Of a stretch of 22,187 bases of DNA, positions 1 through 9,277 are shown piece by piece. This DNA comes from CAZMVU01 sp964569295 (GTDB lineage: Bacteria; Hydrogenedentota; Hydrogenedentia; Hydrogenedentales; JAGMZX01), in contig CAZMVU010000065.1 of NCBI GenBank assembly GCA_964569295.1, forward strand, positions 1 through 22,187, written 5' to 3'. Numbering within the stretch: the stretch's first letter is position 1; every line of letters starts with the position of its first letter. The position numbers and the translations under genes are program-made. Under the pieces are notes generated by a model that saw only the letters and a list, made by a program, of their open reading frames with translations, was not told where the DNA came from and did not search any database.

Positions 1-81
1 CCCTTTTTGCTTCACTTTTTCACCAACAGCGCGGTAGTACAAAAACTGCACCCGTTATTACCCGTTGCGATCTTTCGGGCA

Positions 82-1089
82 CTAATCCTTCAGGAGGCCG
101 GCCCGGCGCTTGCGCCAGTTGTCATAGCACACGAGGATGATGACAAGAAGCCCGACGATAACGAGCTGCCAGTTTTCGTCCCAACCGTTTAAGGTGCAGA
201 ATTTTCGGAGCACAATGATAATAAGCGCGCCGGCCAAGGTCGCGATACTGCCGCCTTCGCCACCCATGAGGCTCGCACCGCCGATGACGCACGCCGCGAT
301 GGCATCGAGTTCGTAGGTTTCCGCAGCATTCACGGCCGCCACATTCACCCGCGAAGCAATGATCATCCCCGTGAAGCCGGCGCAGGTTCCGCTGATAGCG
401 AACGCCGCGATGCGCACGCGGTCAACCGCGAGCCCCGAGAGCCGGGCCGCTTCGCGGTTGCCGCCGATGGCATAGAGGGCGCGGCCAAATGGGGTGAACC
501 CGAGGATCAAGGCCACCAGCACCGCCACAGCAAGGCTGAGCCCCGCCGGCACGAGCCAGCTTTCACCACCGCCAAGCCAGGCAAAGGCCTCGGGGAACCC
601 GCGCACCGTCTGGCCTTCGGTGAGCAACCGGGCCACGCCGCGTGCCCCCATCATCATGCCCAGCGTCGATATGAACGCGGGAATGCGCAGCTTCGCCGTG
701 TTGAACCCGTTAATGATTCCGCATAACAGCCCCACGCCCGAACCCGCCAGCACACCGCACACGACCGGCACGGCGCCGCCGAGGCCGAGCGCACCTTGCA
801 GCGGCTCGGCAGTCATCGTGAGGCACCCGGCCACACCCGCCAGCGCTGCCACACTCCCTACGCTGAGATCGATACCGGCCGTCAGGATGACGAGCAGCTC
901 GCCGATGGCCATGATCGCGATGGTCGCCGTGCGCACGGGAATCTGCTGGAGGCTGGCGGTGGATCGGAAGGCCGGCGACACCAGCGCGAACACAAGGCAC
1001 AGCGTTCCGAAAATGATGAGTGGCGAATGTTGGGCGAGGAAATGGCTTATCTTGTCGCGCGTAAGCCTGTGGTCGCTAATACCCGGCAT
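82..1089 (-). CDS. Ribose-type sugar ABC transporter permease (BPD_transp_2/RbsC family)
   Basis: Inner-membrane permease of a sugar ABC importer; it would work with a periplasmic binding protein and an ATPase, neither of which is in the window. The 335-aa product is nearly all hydrophobic helices, first at about residues 22-40. It carries the family signatures AGIDLSVGS (71-79), AIGGNREAARLSG (207-219, the cytoplasmic loop facing the ATPase) and ELDAIAACVIGGASLMGG (260-277). Length is normal for RbsC-like proteins. The ATG at 1089 is preferred over an upstream in-frame start because AGGAG (1096-1100, minus strand) lies 6 nt before it and the extension lacks family character. The substrate cannot be read from the sequence; ribose, xylose, galactose or myo-inositol are all possible. 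The gene ends 81 bp from the window edge, so partner genes may lie beyond it. The next gene upstream is an unrelated AT-richer peptidase. Confidence 0.93.
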   Translation of the reverse strand: MPGISDHRLTRDKISHFLAQHSPLIIFGTLCLVFALVSPAFRSTASLQQIPVRTATIAIMAIGELLVILTAGIDLSVGSVAALAGVAGCLTMTAEPLQGALGLGGAVPVVCGVLAGSGVGLLCGIINGFNTAKLRIPAFISTLGMMMGARGVARLLTEGQTVRGFPEAFAWLGGGESWLVPAGLSLAVAVLVALILGFTPFGRALYAIGGNREAARLSGLAVDRVRIAAFAISGTCAGFTGMIIASRVNVAAVNAAETYELDAIAACVIGGASLMGGEGGSIATLAGALIIIVLRKFCTLNGWDENWQLVIVGLLVIILVCYDNWRKRRAGLLKD

Positions 1090-1191
1090 GGTGTGCTCCT
1101 GTTCAGTACCTAAACCCCTGCAAACAAGAACGAATGGTCGCGTTAAGAAAAGCGGGCCTATCGGCACCGAAGTGCGTATCGAACATAATAA

Positions 1192-2952
1192 TCATGACAG
1201 AAATTGCAGTTTAGAGAGGGGAATACGTGCACAAATGGGATAGTGATAGGCCATGGCAAGCGAGTAATGGTCGGCGCACACAGCACGCAGGCCATTATGC
1301 ACTTGCACCGAGAACAATGACACAACCCCGGGCAGGCGCGCAAGGAGCGGCTGTGCGCTCTTGCTGGCGCTCGTCCCGCCTTTGCCGCTTCTGCATTCGA
1401 TGAGGACCTCACCCAAAAGGCGATTGTTCCTGCGATATATCTCAGGAATCGAGATTTCGACAAGCCAGAATGGGGTGTCCGGAAGGAAATCAGTGATTTT
1501 GTCTTCCAATTCACCGGGGATGGATTCTCCAACCTCTTCAAGACAGGAATTCAAGCGTCCCAAATACTCCTTCCGTGTCATTGGTACGGTTCGCAGGACC
1601 AACTCGTGCCGCTGCATGTGATGCAGTAGAACCCGGAACCAATACATGCTCTCGTCGGAATGAACATTGATGCCCCGGGCATCCAGGGCCAAGCATATGT
1701 CATCGATAAGTGCAAGCCGCTCCGTATCGGAAGCCAGCACCGGCTGATAAAGAAGGAGACAAGCGCAGAATTGTATGTCCATGGGAGACAACCCTGCTGA
1801 CCATGGAAAGAAAGGCGCCACAACCGCAGGCTCACTCGCATAGAGTTCCTTCAAGGGCAATATGCAGTACGGGCCGAAATTGTCATCCTGTATGATCAAC
1901 CCATTCACCCAGGCCATACTCGAGAAGAAGGGGTATGGCGCGGTTTCCTTAAATGCTTGACGAGCGGCGCCCTCCCAAAGGCTCTCTTCGAAAGTGTGCC
2001 CCACTATCGCCATGGCGTGTCCACTCCTGCTCCCCCTGCCAAACCCAATAACGGCGGGCAAGCCGCATTCTATATGCGAATAGGCCGCATACATGACATA
2101 TTCAGGGCTGAATCCCTTCTTCGAATCAAAGGTGTTGCAGCGAAAACCCGCGCGCAGAAAAACCTGTTGGACTTCTTCGATTGTCAACCCGTCAGAACCA
2201 AGCCGCGAGAGGTGATTGACACCCAATTGCCTATTGAGAGATTCATAGGTATATGGGCAATCCCGCTGACAGCTCGTGTAAAGGTTCTGAAGGCAGGCCA
2301 TCGATGCCGCATGGGCGCAACAATAGGTTTTCTTGTCCTGCTGGGCAAAATAGCTGCCCGTGATGGGCGGAAATTGGTGGCCACAGACCTCTATTTTGAA
2401 CTCAGCGTTACTATGAATGAAATAGCATTCATTCTTCTCGAAAGGCGCCATTTCCTTTGTAACCACCGCTTCTCGAACGAATGCGTACAAAGGGAATTCC
2501 TGTTCATATCCTGTTGAAAGCACTGCAACCTGAAAATCCGTGCAAAGGTATAAGTAGCCAAGACAGTGAACATCTTCCTGTGAACACAATGCCCGAAACT
2601 TTTCTACATCATTGACAACATTCTTGCGCGCGTCTTCGGGCACGGGAGAGAATGTTTTCGCCACATCGACATCAGGTTTTGTCGAAGTCAGCTTAAAAAA
2701 GGATATACGAATCTGCTTGGTTCGAAGCGTCCTGTTTTCGATAACCGAAAGCTTTGCTCGTTCCTGCTGCCATTCAGCAGAAAGGTCTACTACTTCCTCG
2801 ACCAATAACTGGCATTCTGCATTACGCATGAGCGAGAAAATGTGGCGGAGGGGCTTGGGCGCCCGCCGGGGCGCCAAATCATCCGCATAGCGAAAGAAAC
2901 CGAACCAGGGGTTTGAACGCTCTGTTGAAATAATGGCCGAAACCTGGCTCAT
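1192..2952 (-). CDS. Predicted papain-like cysteine peptidase, unnamed family
   Basis: A 586-aa protein I cannot assign to a named family. The middle has the layout of a papain-fold cysteine peptidase. Gln205 lies six residues before Cys211 in QQDKKTYCCAHAA, exactly the papain Gln19-Cys25 spacing. His312 lies in GHAMAIVGH (311-319) and an acidic/amide cluster QDDNFGPY (355-362) would supply the third catalytic residue (Asp356, Asp357 or Asn358). About 190 N-terminal and 210 C-terminal residues have no motif I recognise. There is no signal peptide or membrane helix, so it is probably cytoplasmic. Base composition is unlike its neighbours: three sampled 60-bp lines hold 24, 28 and 28 G+C, against 45 in a guaB line. 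ATG at 2952 is the only good start; the ribosome site is weak (GGGG about 10 nt upstream). A terminator sits just upstream, so expression needs readthrough or an unseen promoter. Peptidase assignment is inference from residue pattern; substrate unknown. Confidence 0.8.
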   Translation of the reverse strand: MSQVSAIISTERSNPWFGFFRYADDLAPRRAPKPLRHIFSLMRNAECQLLVEEVVDLSAEWQQERAKLSVIENRTLRTKQIRISFFKLTSTKPDVDVAKTFSPVPEDARKNVVNDVEKFRALCSQEDVHCLGYLYLCTDFQVAVLSTGYEQEFPLYAFVREAVVTKEMAPFEKNECYFIHSNAEFKIEVCGHQFPPITGSYFAQQDKKTYCCAHAASMACLQNLYTSCQRDCPYTYESLNRQLGVNHLSRLGSDGLTIEEVQQVFLRAGFRCNTFDSKKGFSPEYVMYAAYSHIECGLPAVIGFGRGSRSGHAMAIVGHTFEESLWEGAARQAFKETAPYPFFSSMAWVNGLIIQDDNFGPYCILPLKELYASEPAVVAPFFPWSAGLSPMDIQFCACLLLYQPVLASDTERLALIDDICLALDARGINVHSDESMYWFRVLLHHMQRHELVLRTVPMTRKEYLGRLNSCLEEVGESIPGELEDKITDFLPDTPFWLVEISIPEIYRRNNRLLGEVLIECRSGKGGTSASKSAQPLLARLPGVVSLFSVQVHNGLRAVCADHYSLAMAYHYPICARIPLSKLQFLS

Positions 2953-2977
2953 GCGTTTGGTACCCCGAGTGTGAAAT

Positions 2978-3014
2978 CGAAAAACGGGAAAAGCCCAGGA
3001 GACTCTTCCCGTTT
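2978..3014 (-). terminator. Rho-independent terminator after the 60-aa gene
   Basis: Read on the minus strand, AAACGGGAAGAG (3014-3003) pairs with CTTTTCCCGTTT (2993-2982): 12 pairs including one G-U, with a 9-nt loop. A run of five T ends at 2980, then TTCGATTT-like sequence follows. It lies 26 bp after the stop codon of the small gene at 3040 and before the start of the peptidase gene at 2952, so it should separate or attenuate the two. Confidence 0.8.
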
Positions 3015-3039
3015 CTCTTTAACCTTCATTCATGGCTAA

Positions 3040-3222
3040 CTAATATGCAGGTTCTGTCCGGCCAATTACCCGCTTGGATTGTTCCGACTGTGCTTGAAGC
3101 TTCCAACGTTCTTCGAGTTGTTCCTGAAACTGGGGAAAGAACTCGGCTGCGTCGAAGCCTTTTTCAACGAGTTGGCCCTCTGCAGGACTTGGAACGGACC
3201 GTTCTCCCTGATCCTTGCACAT
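3040..3222 (-). CDS. Small 60-aa protein of unknown function upstream of the peptidase
   Basis: Short gene supported by its signals rather than by homology. ATG at 3222 is preceded by AAAGGAAGG (3228-3236, minus strand) with 5 nt spacing. A TTGACC-17-TACACT promoter lies about 75 bp further upstream, and a strong intrinsic terminator follows the stop. The product is hydrophilic and charged, with an EFFPQFQEQLEERWKLQ segment (27-43) that could form an amphipathic helix. It has a single cysteine (Cys2), no signal peptide and no membrane helix. I do not recognise the family. It shares the lower-GC composition of the peptidase gene 87 bp downstream and could be its partner, inhibitor, substrate or regulator; that link is inferred from position only. 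Reading further upstream in frame gives a 105-aa form, but it would start upstream of the inferred transcript start, so the short form is preferred. Confidence 0.6.
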   Translation of the reverse strand: MCKDQGERSVPSPAEGQLVEKGFDAAEFFPQFQEQLEERWKLQAQSEQSKRVIGRTEPAY

Positions 3223-3298
3223 GGCAGCCTTCCTTTCGTTGCAGGTCTTTTGTCTCTTGTACGGAGGACGATAACTCTTCAAAGGAAAGGGGAGAAAA

Positions 3299-3327
3299 AG
3301 TGTACGCGCTCCTTTTGCCGCGGTCAA
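3299..3327 (-). promoter_or_regulatory. Sigma-70 type promoter for the 60-aa gene
   Basis: Minus strand: TTGACC (3327-3322), 17-bp spacer, TACACT (3304-3299). This gives a transcript start near 3292 and a leader of about 70 nt before the ATG at 3222. A second TTGACA at 3376-3371 has no matching -10 element at normal spacing. Confidence 0.6.
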
Positions 3328-3424
3328 GCACACTTCCTCTTGGAGAGAGGCTGCCACAAAGTCAACATTATGTCAAGCGCTCACTCCAACGCCCGCTTCT
3401 TGTACAGCCTGCTGCTGAACAGGT

Positions 3425-4453
3425 TCAATCCTGCGGCACTTCTTCCGGCTTGCCGCTCTGGGCCGAAGCGTCCGCCGCGAAGCAGACCGCATGGGTCTTG
3501 TAGGAATCGGCCACATCGCAGTGGCTGTCACGATCGAAGCGGATGCAGTCGACGAGGTGCGCGGCCTCATGCGTGAACGGATGGTGCGCGACGTCCCCGC
3601 TGTCCGGCAGGATAGTGGGCACCTCGGTCCATGTAGTTTGGCCCGGGTACTTGTTCTTCGAGAAAATCTGGTTGTTGCGGATGGTGCCGTGGGTGCCGAC
3701 GAGGTTGATGTCGAACACATACGGCTGGGTGCATTCGATGCACGAAGCGACCTTCGCCGAGCGTCCGTCCGCGAACCGGCAGACGGTAACCGACGTCGGA
3801 TCATACTGGTAATCCGAGAAGTCGACGCCGCGGCCGGCGTTCGAATATTGAAACACCTCGACGATCTCGCCGCCCATGAACCAGCGCAGCGCATCCACCG
3901 CATGGCACCCGGCGCTCAAGAGCGAGCTCACGCCCACCTCCTTCTTCACATTCCACCGGTACTGCTTGTACCATGGGCCGATCCCGTGGAAGTAGTCCAC
4001 TTCCCCGTAGAACACCTTGCCGATCGCGTCGTCCGCCAGTTGTGCGCGGATAATCTCGAACAGCGGGTTCCAGCGCAGCACGAAGCTCACGACGCTTTTC
4101 ACCCCGGCCTTCGCCACGGCGTCGCGGATTGCGCGTGAATCCTCGAGCGTGGTGGCCATGGCCTTTTCGAGGAACAAATGCTTGCCCGCCTCAGCGGCGG
4201 TTACCGCCTCGTAGTGGTGTACATCCGGCGGCGTGGCAATAGCCACGATGTGGACATCGCCGCGTGCGATAAGCGCTTCGTAATCGGTGGTGATGAATGG
4301 CGCAATGCCCGTCTGCGCGGCAAGCGCCTGGGCCTGTTCCTCGCGCCGCGTGCAGATCGCGGTCACTTCCGTGTGTGGATTGGCGGCAAAGGCGCGCACA
4401 TGTTCCCCGGCGACCCAGCCTGCTCCGACAATACCGACGCCCAACTTATCCAT
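3425..4453 (-). CDS. Gfo/Idh/MocA family NAD(P)-dependent oxidoreductase
   Basis: Predicted cytoplasmic sugar or inositol dehydrogenase, 342 aa, normal length. The N-terminal Rossmann fold begins with GIVGAGWVAGEH (7-18). The family's EKP motif is present as EKA (96-98), keeping catalytic Lys97 but replacing the proline. The C-terminal domain has GCHAVDALRWF (182-192), where His184 and Asp187 match the usual catalytic pair. ATG at 4453 is chosen because AGGGAG lies 6-7 nt upstream and the protein then starts directly with the nucleotide-binding strand; an upstream in-frame extension to 4624 has no domain character. A promoter candidate lies 45 bp upstream. The substrate cannot be told; this family is expanded in polysaccharide-degrading bacteria. 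Composition is high-GC, unlike the 60-aa gene that follows it on the same strand about 200 bp downstream. Confidence 0.93.
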   Translation of the reverse strand: MDKLGVGIVGAGWVAGEHVRAFAANPHTEVTAICTRREEQAQALAAQTGIAPFITTDYEALIARGDVHIVAIATPPDVHHYEAVTAAEAGKHLFLEKAMATTLEDSRAIRDAVAKAGVKSVVSFVLRWNPLFEIIRAQLADDAIGKVFYGEVDYFHGIGPWYKQYRWNVKKEVGVSSLLSAGCHAVDALRWFMGGEIVEVFQYSNAGRGVDFSDYQYDPTSVTVCRFADGRSAKVASCIECTQPYVFDINLVGTHGTIRNNQIFSKNKYPGQTTWTEVPTILPDSGDVAHHPFTHEAAHLVDCIRFDRDSHCDVADSYKTHAVCFAADASAQSGKPEEVPQD

Positions 4454-4497
4454 GTCCCGCTCCCTATCTTGGTGTTCGTTTGGCGATTTCACCGCGT

Positions 4498-4526
4498 ATT
4501 GTAGGCATTGAAGAACCGGTGTGCAA
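4498..4526 (-). promoter_or_regulatory. Candidate promoter for the Gfo/Idh/MocA gene
   Basis: Minus strand: TTGCAC (4526-4521), 17-bp spacer, TACAAT (4503-4498), 45 bp before the ATG at 4453. The -10 matches consensus at five of six positions; the -35 is weak. Confidence 0.4.
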
Positions 4527-4880
4527 CCGGCTCCGGCCCTCCGTGCCGTAAAGCACTTGGCAACACGCGTGTCCAAAACATTCGGACCCAATACAGGAAC
4601 AACGAATCCGGCTGCGGCTATCATGGAAGATTGCGATAGATAGCCCGAGATTTCATCCTGGATCAGATGTTTTCCACCGCCGCTTTGAATTATAGATAAC
4701 GTGGCGGTTTTTCTGGAGGACGGGAGGAACGACTCTATTTATTAAAGCGAGGGCGGCCTCAGATTATCCTGGTCAGTACTCACCTGTCCATATTGTTCAA
4801 AATGTAACGTATGGGGGTGTACAGTGGCCGATCGCGGTGAGGCGGCGGCACAGTAGCCGCCGTACGGTGGAGCAAGCGGG
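4527..4880. other. Intergenic region without a recognised gene
   Basis: Mixed-composition spacer between the minus-strand dehydrogenase and the decayed plus-strand locus. Short open frames on both strands show no domain or ribosome site. I see no tRNA, riboswitch or clear terminator. It may contain further remnants of the decayed locus that follows. Confidence 0.5.
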
Positions 4881-5193
4881 ATGAGCAGCCCACATTCGCC
4901 AGAACAACAGGCGGACCGCACTACTGTGCTTGCCGTTGACTATGAACCGACTTCGCGCCAGTTGCTCTTCAGCACACTGGAACGCGCGGTGCACGGTTCC
5001 CCGCCGTCCGGGCGACCACACCAACGACTCGGACCGCGGCATTTGCCTCATGCGCCGCACGGCCGACTGTCTGCGCTGGCGGCCCCCGGGAAACCTGCCT
5101 ATCGCGGCGTTCCGCCGATTCCCCGTGCCTTATGAGGCCCGCCGGCGCGAAGAGGCCAAGCGGCGTTACCCGCTCTGGTATTGGCAGGATTGA
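4881..5193 (+). pseudogene. Possible decayed response-regulator-like fragment
   Basis: From the ATG at 4881 the first 36 residues include TTVLAVDYEPTSRQLL, which resembles the first strand and helix of a response-regulator receiver domain (usually V-L-x-V-D-D-E-P). After about position 4995 the frame turns into Pro/Gly/His-rich sequence with no domain character. Another frame stays open to a stop at 5191-5193, ending in a Glu/Arg-rich tail. I read this as a frameshifted remnant. The match is short and the identification weak. It lies directly upstream of a STAS pseudogene, a common partner in bacterial signalling loci, which gives slight support. Confidence 0.3.
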
Positions 5194-5197
5194 AGCA

Positions 5198-5558
5198 ATG
5201 GCAGGAGTGGAAGAGCGCCCGATGGCGCTACTGGTGGAGCAGGACCGGGACCGGCATTGTTTGCCATCTGCAGCGTGATCAACGAGCGCATCGCCGCCAG
5301 CCTGAAAGGGCGATTCCGCGCGTTGGCCCCGCAAGCAATCCCGCTGGTCATACTTGATTTCAGCAAAGTGACCCCCATCAGCAGCACCGGCATCGGCAGA
5401 CGGCTGCTCTTCTATAAGCTGTTGGCCGGCCACGGCTGCGCAATGCGCATTCACAATGCCCCGCTGTGCAGACGGCGTGCCTGTTGCATAGCCCGCGCAG
5501 CGCTTCTATAATTGCCGATTCCAACGCAAGGAAGCCCACAGCTTATGAACACGTCTGA
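5198..5558 (+). pseudogene. STAS-domain anti-sigma-factor antagonist, frameshifted
   Basis: A SpoIIAA-like STAS domain can be traced through successive reading frames. ATG 5198 opens with MALLVEQDRD in one frame; GTGIVCHLQ (from about 5247) continues in a second. A third (from 5275) gives VINERIAASLKGRF, LVILDFSKVTPISSTGIGR and KLLAGHGCAMRIHN, the diagnostic Asp-Ser/Thr-x-Gly-Ile-Gly core. The expected last helix, VQTACLLHSPRSASIIADS, lies in yet another frame from 5466 and stops at 5558, overlapping the guaB start by 14 bp. Three frame changes in about 350 bp argue for a genuine pseudogene rather than a single sequencing error, though assembly errors are not excluded. An intact protein would act in a partner-switching phosphorylation cascade. 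No matching anti-sigma kinase or phosphatase is visible nearby. Confidence 0.6.
5484..5512 (+). promoter_or_regulatory. Strong sigma-70 promoter for guaBA
   Basis: TTGCAT (5484-5489), 17-bp spacer, perfect TATAAT (5507-5512). Transcription would start near 5519, giving a leader of about 26 nt before the guaB ATG at 5545. The promoter lies inside the 3' end of the STAS pseudogene. Confidence 0.75.
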
Positions 5559-7017
5559 TCGCATACAACACGGCCTCTCGTTCGACGATGTGCTGCTCGT
5601 GCCCGCACACTCCACGGTGGTCCCACGCGACGCCGAAGTGCATACGCGGCTCACACGCAAACTCACGATCAACATTCCGCTGTTGAGCGCGGCCATGGAT
5701 ACCGTTACCGAGTCGCGCCTGGCCATTGCCATTGCGCAGGAGGGCGGCATCGGCATCATTCACAAGAACATTACCGCCGGAGATCAGGCGGCAGAGGTGG
5801 ACCGCGTGAAGCGCTCGCAGGCGGGGATCATCACGCACCCCTTCACCCTCACCGCGGACCACACGCTGCGCGACGCCGACAGCCTCATGGGGCGCTACCA
5901 CATCTCCGGGGTGCCCATAACCGATGGCAACGAAATCCTCGTGGGCATCCTCACCAACCGCGACATGCGGTTCCAGGAAGATTTCTCCGTCGCCATCCGC
6001 ACCGTCATGACCCCGAAAGAGAAGCTCGTGACCGTGCGGCCCGGGGTCACCTTCGACGAGGCAAAGAAACTGCTCCACGAGCACCGTATCGAGAAGCTCC
6101 CCATTACCGAGGAGAATGGCAGGCTCGTGGGTCTGCTCACCATTAAAGACCTGAACAAAGCACGCGACTTCCCGCTGCGTGCCACGGATGATATGGGCCG
6201 GCTGCGCGTGGGCGCGGCCGTCGGCGTGGGCGACGGGGAGCTGCGCCGGGCCGCGTGCCTCGTCGATGCCGAGGCGGATGTGCTGGTTGTGGATTCCGCC
6301 CACGGCCATTCGCAGATGGTGATCGATATGGTCCAAGCGGTGAAACAGGCCCACCCGCATGTCGAGGTCATCGGCGGCAATGTGGTCACCGCCGAGGGCG
6401 CGCAGGCGCTGATCGATGCCGGCGCCGACGCGGTGAAGGTGGGCGTGGGGCCGGGCTCTATCTGCACGACCCGCGTGGTCACAGGCGTCGGCGCGCCCCA
6501 GTTCAGCGCCGTGTTAGATGTGGCGGCGGTCTGCAAGAAGCATGATGTGCCGCTCATTGCCGACGGCGGCGTCAAGTACTCGGGCGACATTGTGAAGGCC
6601 CTCGCCGCAGGAGCGGATTCGGTTATGATCGGCAGCCTGTTTGCCGGCACCGAGGAGAGTCCGGGCGAATCCGTGCTGTATGAAGGCCGCACCTACAAGG
6701 TCGTACGCGGTATGGGTTCGATCAAGGCCATGCAGCGCGGCAGCAAAACCCGCTACCTCCAGTTCGAGGACGACCCGGCCAAGTTCGTGCCGGAAGGCAT
6801 CGAGGCGCGCGTGCCCTACCGCGGGCTTCTGGCCGACTATGTGCACCAGCTCGTGGGCGGCCTGCGCGCGGGCATGGGCTATTGCGGCTGCCAGAACATC
6901 ACCGAACTTCAGACAAAAACGCGCTTCACCCAGGTGACCGCCGCGGGCCTGCGCGAAAGTCATCCCCACGACGTGTCGATCACGGAAGATGCGCCCAACT
7001 ATCAGATTCCGAGGTAA
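5545..7017 (+). CDS. guaB: Inosine-5'-monophosphate dehydrogenase
   Basis: Cytoplasmic enzyme oxidising IMP to XMP with NAD+, the committed step of GMP synthesis. 490 aa, full length. The barrel starts with LSFDDVLLVPAHST (11-24). Two CBS domains lie at about 95-205. The catalytic loop GPGSICTTR (302-310) supplies Cys307. The mobile flap carries the Arg-Tyr pair (403-404) in GSKTRYLQ, and GYCGCQNI (445-452) is typical of the C-terminal part. ATG at 5545 is chosen over an upstream in-frame codon because the conserved N-terminus follows directly, AAGGAAG (5528-5534) lies upstream, and the predicted transcript starts at about 5519. The stop overlaps the guaA ribosome site and guaA begins 4 bp later, so the two are translated from one mRNA. 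Confidence 0.98.
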   Translation: MNTSDRIQHGLSFDDVLLVPAHSTVVPRDAEVHTRLTRKLTINIPLLSAAMDTVTESRLAIAIAQEGGIGIIHKNITAGDQAAEVDRVKRSQAGIITHPFTLTADHTLRDADSLMGRYHISGVPITDGNEILVGILTNRDMRFQEDFSVAIRTVMTPKEKLVTVRPGVTFDEAKKLLHEHRIEKLPITEENGRLVGLLTIKDLNKARDFPLRATDDMGRLRVGAAVGVGDGELRRAACLVDAEADVLVVDSAHGHSQMVIDMVQAVKQAHPHVEVIGGNVVTAEGAQALIDAGADAVKVGVGPGSICTTRVVTGVGAPQFSAVLDVAAVCKKHDVPLIADGGVKYSGDIVKALAAGADSVMIGSLFAGTEESPGESVLYEGRTYKVVRGMGSIKAMQRGSKTRYLQFEDDPAKFVPEGIEARVPYRGLLADYVHQLVGGLRAGMGYCGCQNITELQTKTRFTQVTAAGLRESHPHDVSITEDAPNYQIPR

Positions 7018-7021
7018 CGCC

Positions 7022-8569
<1,548 letters not shown>

Positions 8570-8599
8570 GCTGGACCGCCTCAAACCGCCATGTGCGCC

Positions 8600-9277
8600 C
8601 TATTCGGCCCCGTCGGTCTCCGCGGTGGCAGCCGCTTCTTCCGGCTCGAGCAGGATGGTCAATTCCGCATCGAATCCCGTGACCGATTGCGCACACGCGG
8701 TGAGATAGAGCCGCAGGTCCTCGCGCGTACCCTTGAATATCAGCCGGTCCGCTTCATCCCCGGGCATGGCGATGCGTTCATGCGTGATATCCAACTCGGG
8801 ATGGCGCCTGAGGTATCCGAGCATCCAATCGTCCTGCGACGGAATCAACAGCACGAGACGCGCGCTCCCCGTTTCATCGTCAAAAACGATCTCTTTCACG
8901 CGCAGCGGGAAGTGATAGCCGGTGAGCGCTTCCAAGGCGTTGTCCTCTTCCGGTTCTTCCGGCGCCACGACCGTCCAATCCATGAAATTGTAGCCGCCGA
9001 TCTGCAGCAGATAGGCCTCCATGTCCGGCGCATACTTCCCGCTGCGGGGCGCCACGGCGCGGTCTTCGCGAATGGTGTAGCCCTCTGCGCCATTGCTCGT
9101 TACCACCAGGTGGATCGGCTCGTCCGGCCGGCCCTGGAGTGTCGCGGCCCATGTGCCCTCGAGCTTGGGCATGTAGTAGGTGTCTTCCTTGTCCGCATCA
9201 TACAACGGTTTATCCACCCCTATGCAGCCCGCCACAGACACCGCCATCAGAACCACTATCAAAACGCGCATAGTCAT
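8600..9277 (-). CDS. Predicted lipoprotein of unknown function
   Basis: 225-aa protein with a short hydrophobic leader and a lipobox VAGC, giving lipidated Cys18, so it should be anchored in a membrane facing the periplasm. The mature part is soluble and rather acidic, with no membrane helix and no motif I recognise. LEGTWAATLQG (39-49) suggests a beta-strand, lipocalin-like start, but this is only an impression. ATG at 9277 follows AAGGAGG with a 4-nt gap; a second ATG two codons on (9271) would have more usual spacing and is equally plausible. The gene converges on guaA with a 30-bp gap and diverges from the zinc-ribbon gene. Confidence 0.8.
   Translation of the reverse strand: MTMRVLIVVLMAVSVAGCIGVDKPLYDADKEDTYYMPKLEGTWAATLQGRPDEPIHLVVTSNGAEGYTIREDRAVAPRSGKYAPDMEAYLLQIGGYNFMDWTVVAPEEPEEDNALEALTGYHFPLRVKEIVFDDETGSARLVLLIPSQDDWMLGYLRRHPELDITHERIAMPGDEADRLIFKGTREDLRLYLTACAQSVTGFDAELTILLEPEEAAATAETDGAE

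Noticed and set aside
3079..3576. Plus-strand frame antisense to the 60-aa gene region
   Set aside because: No ribosome site and no domain; the minus strand carries promoter, ribosome site and terminator.
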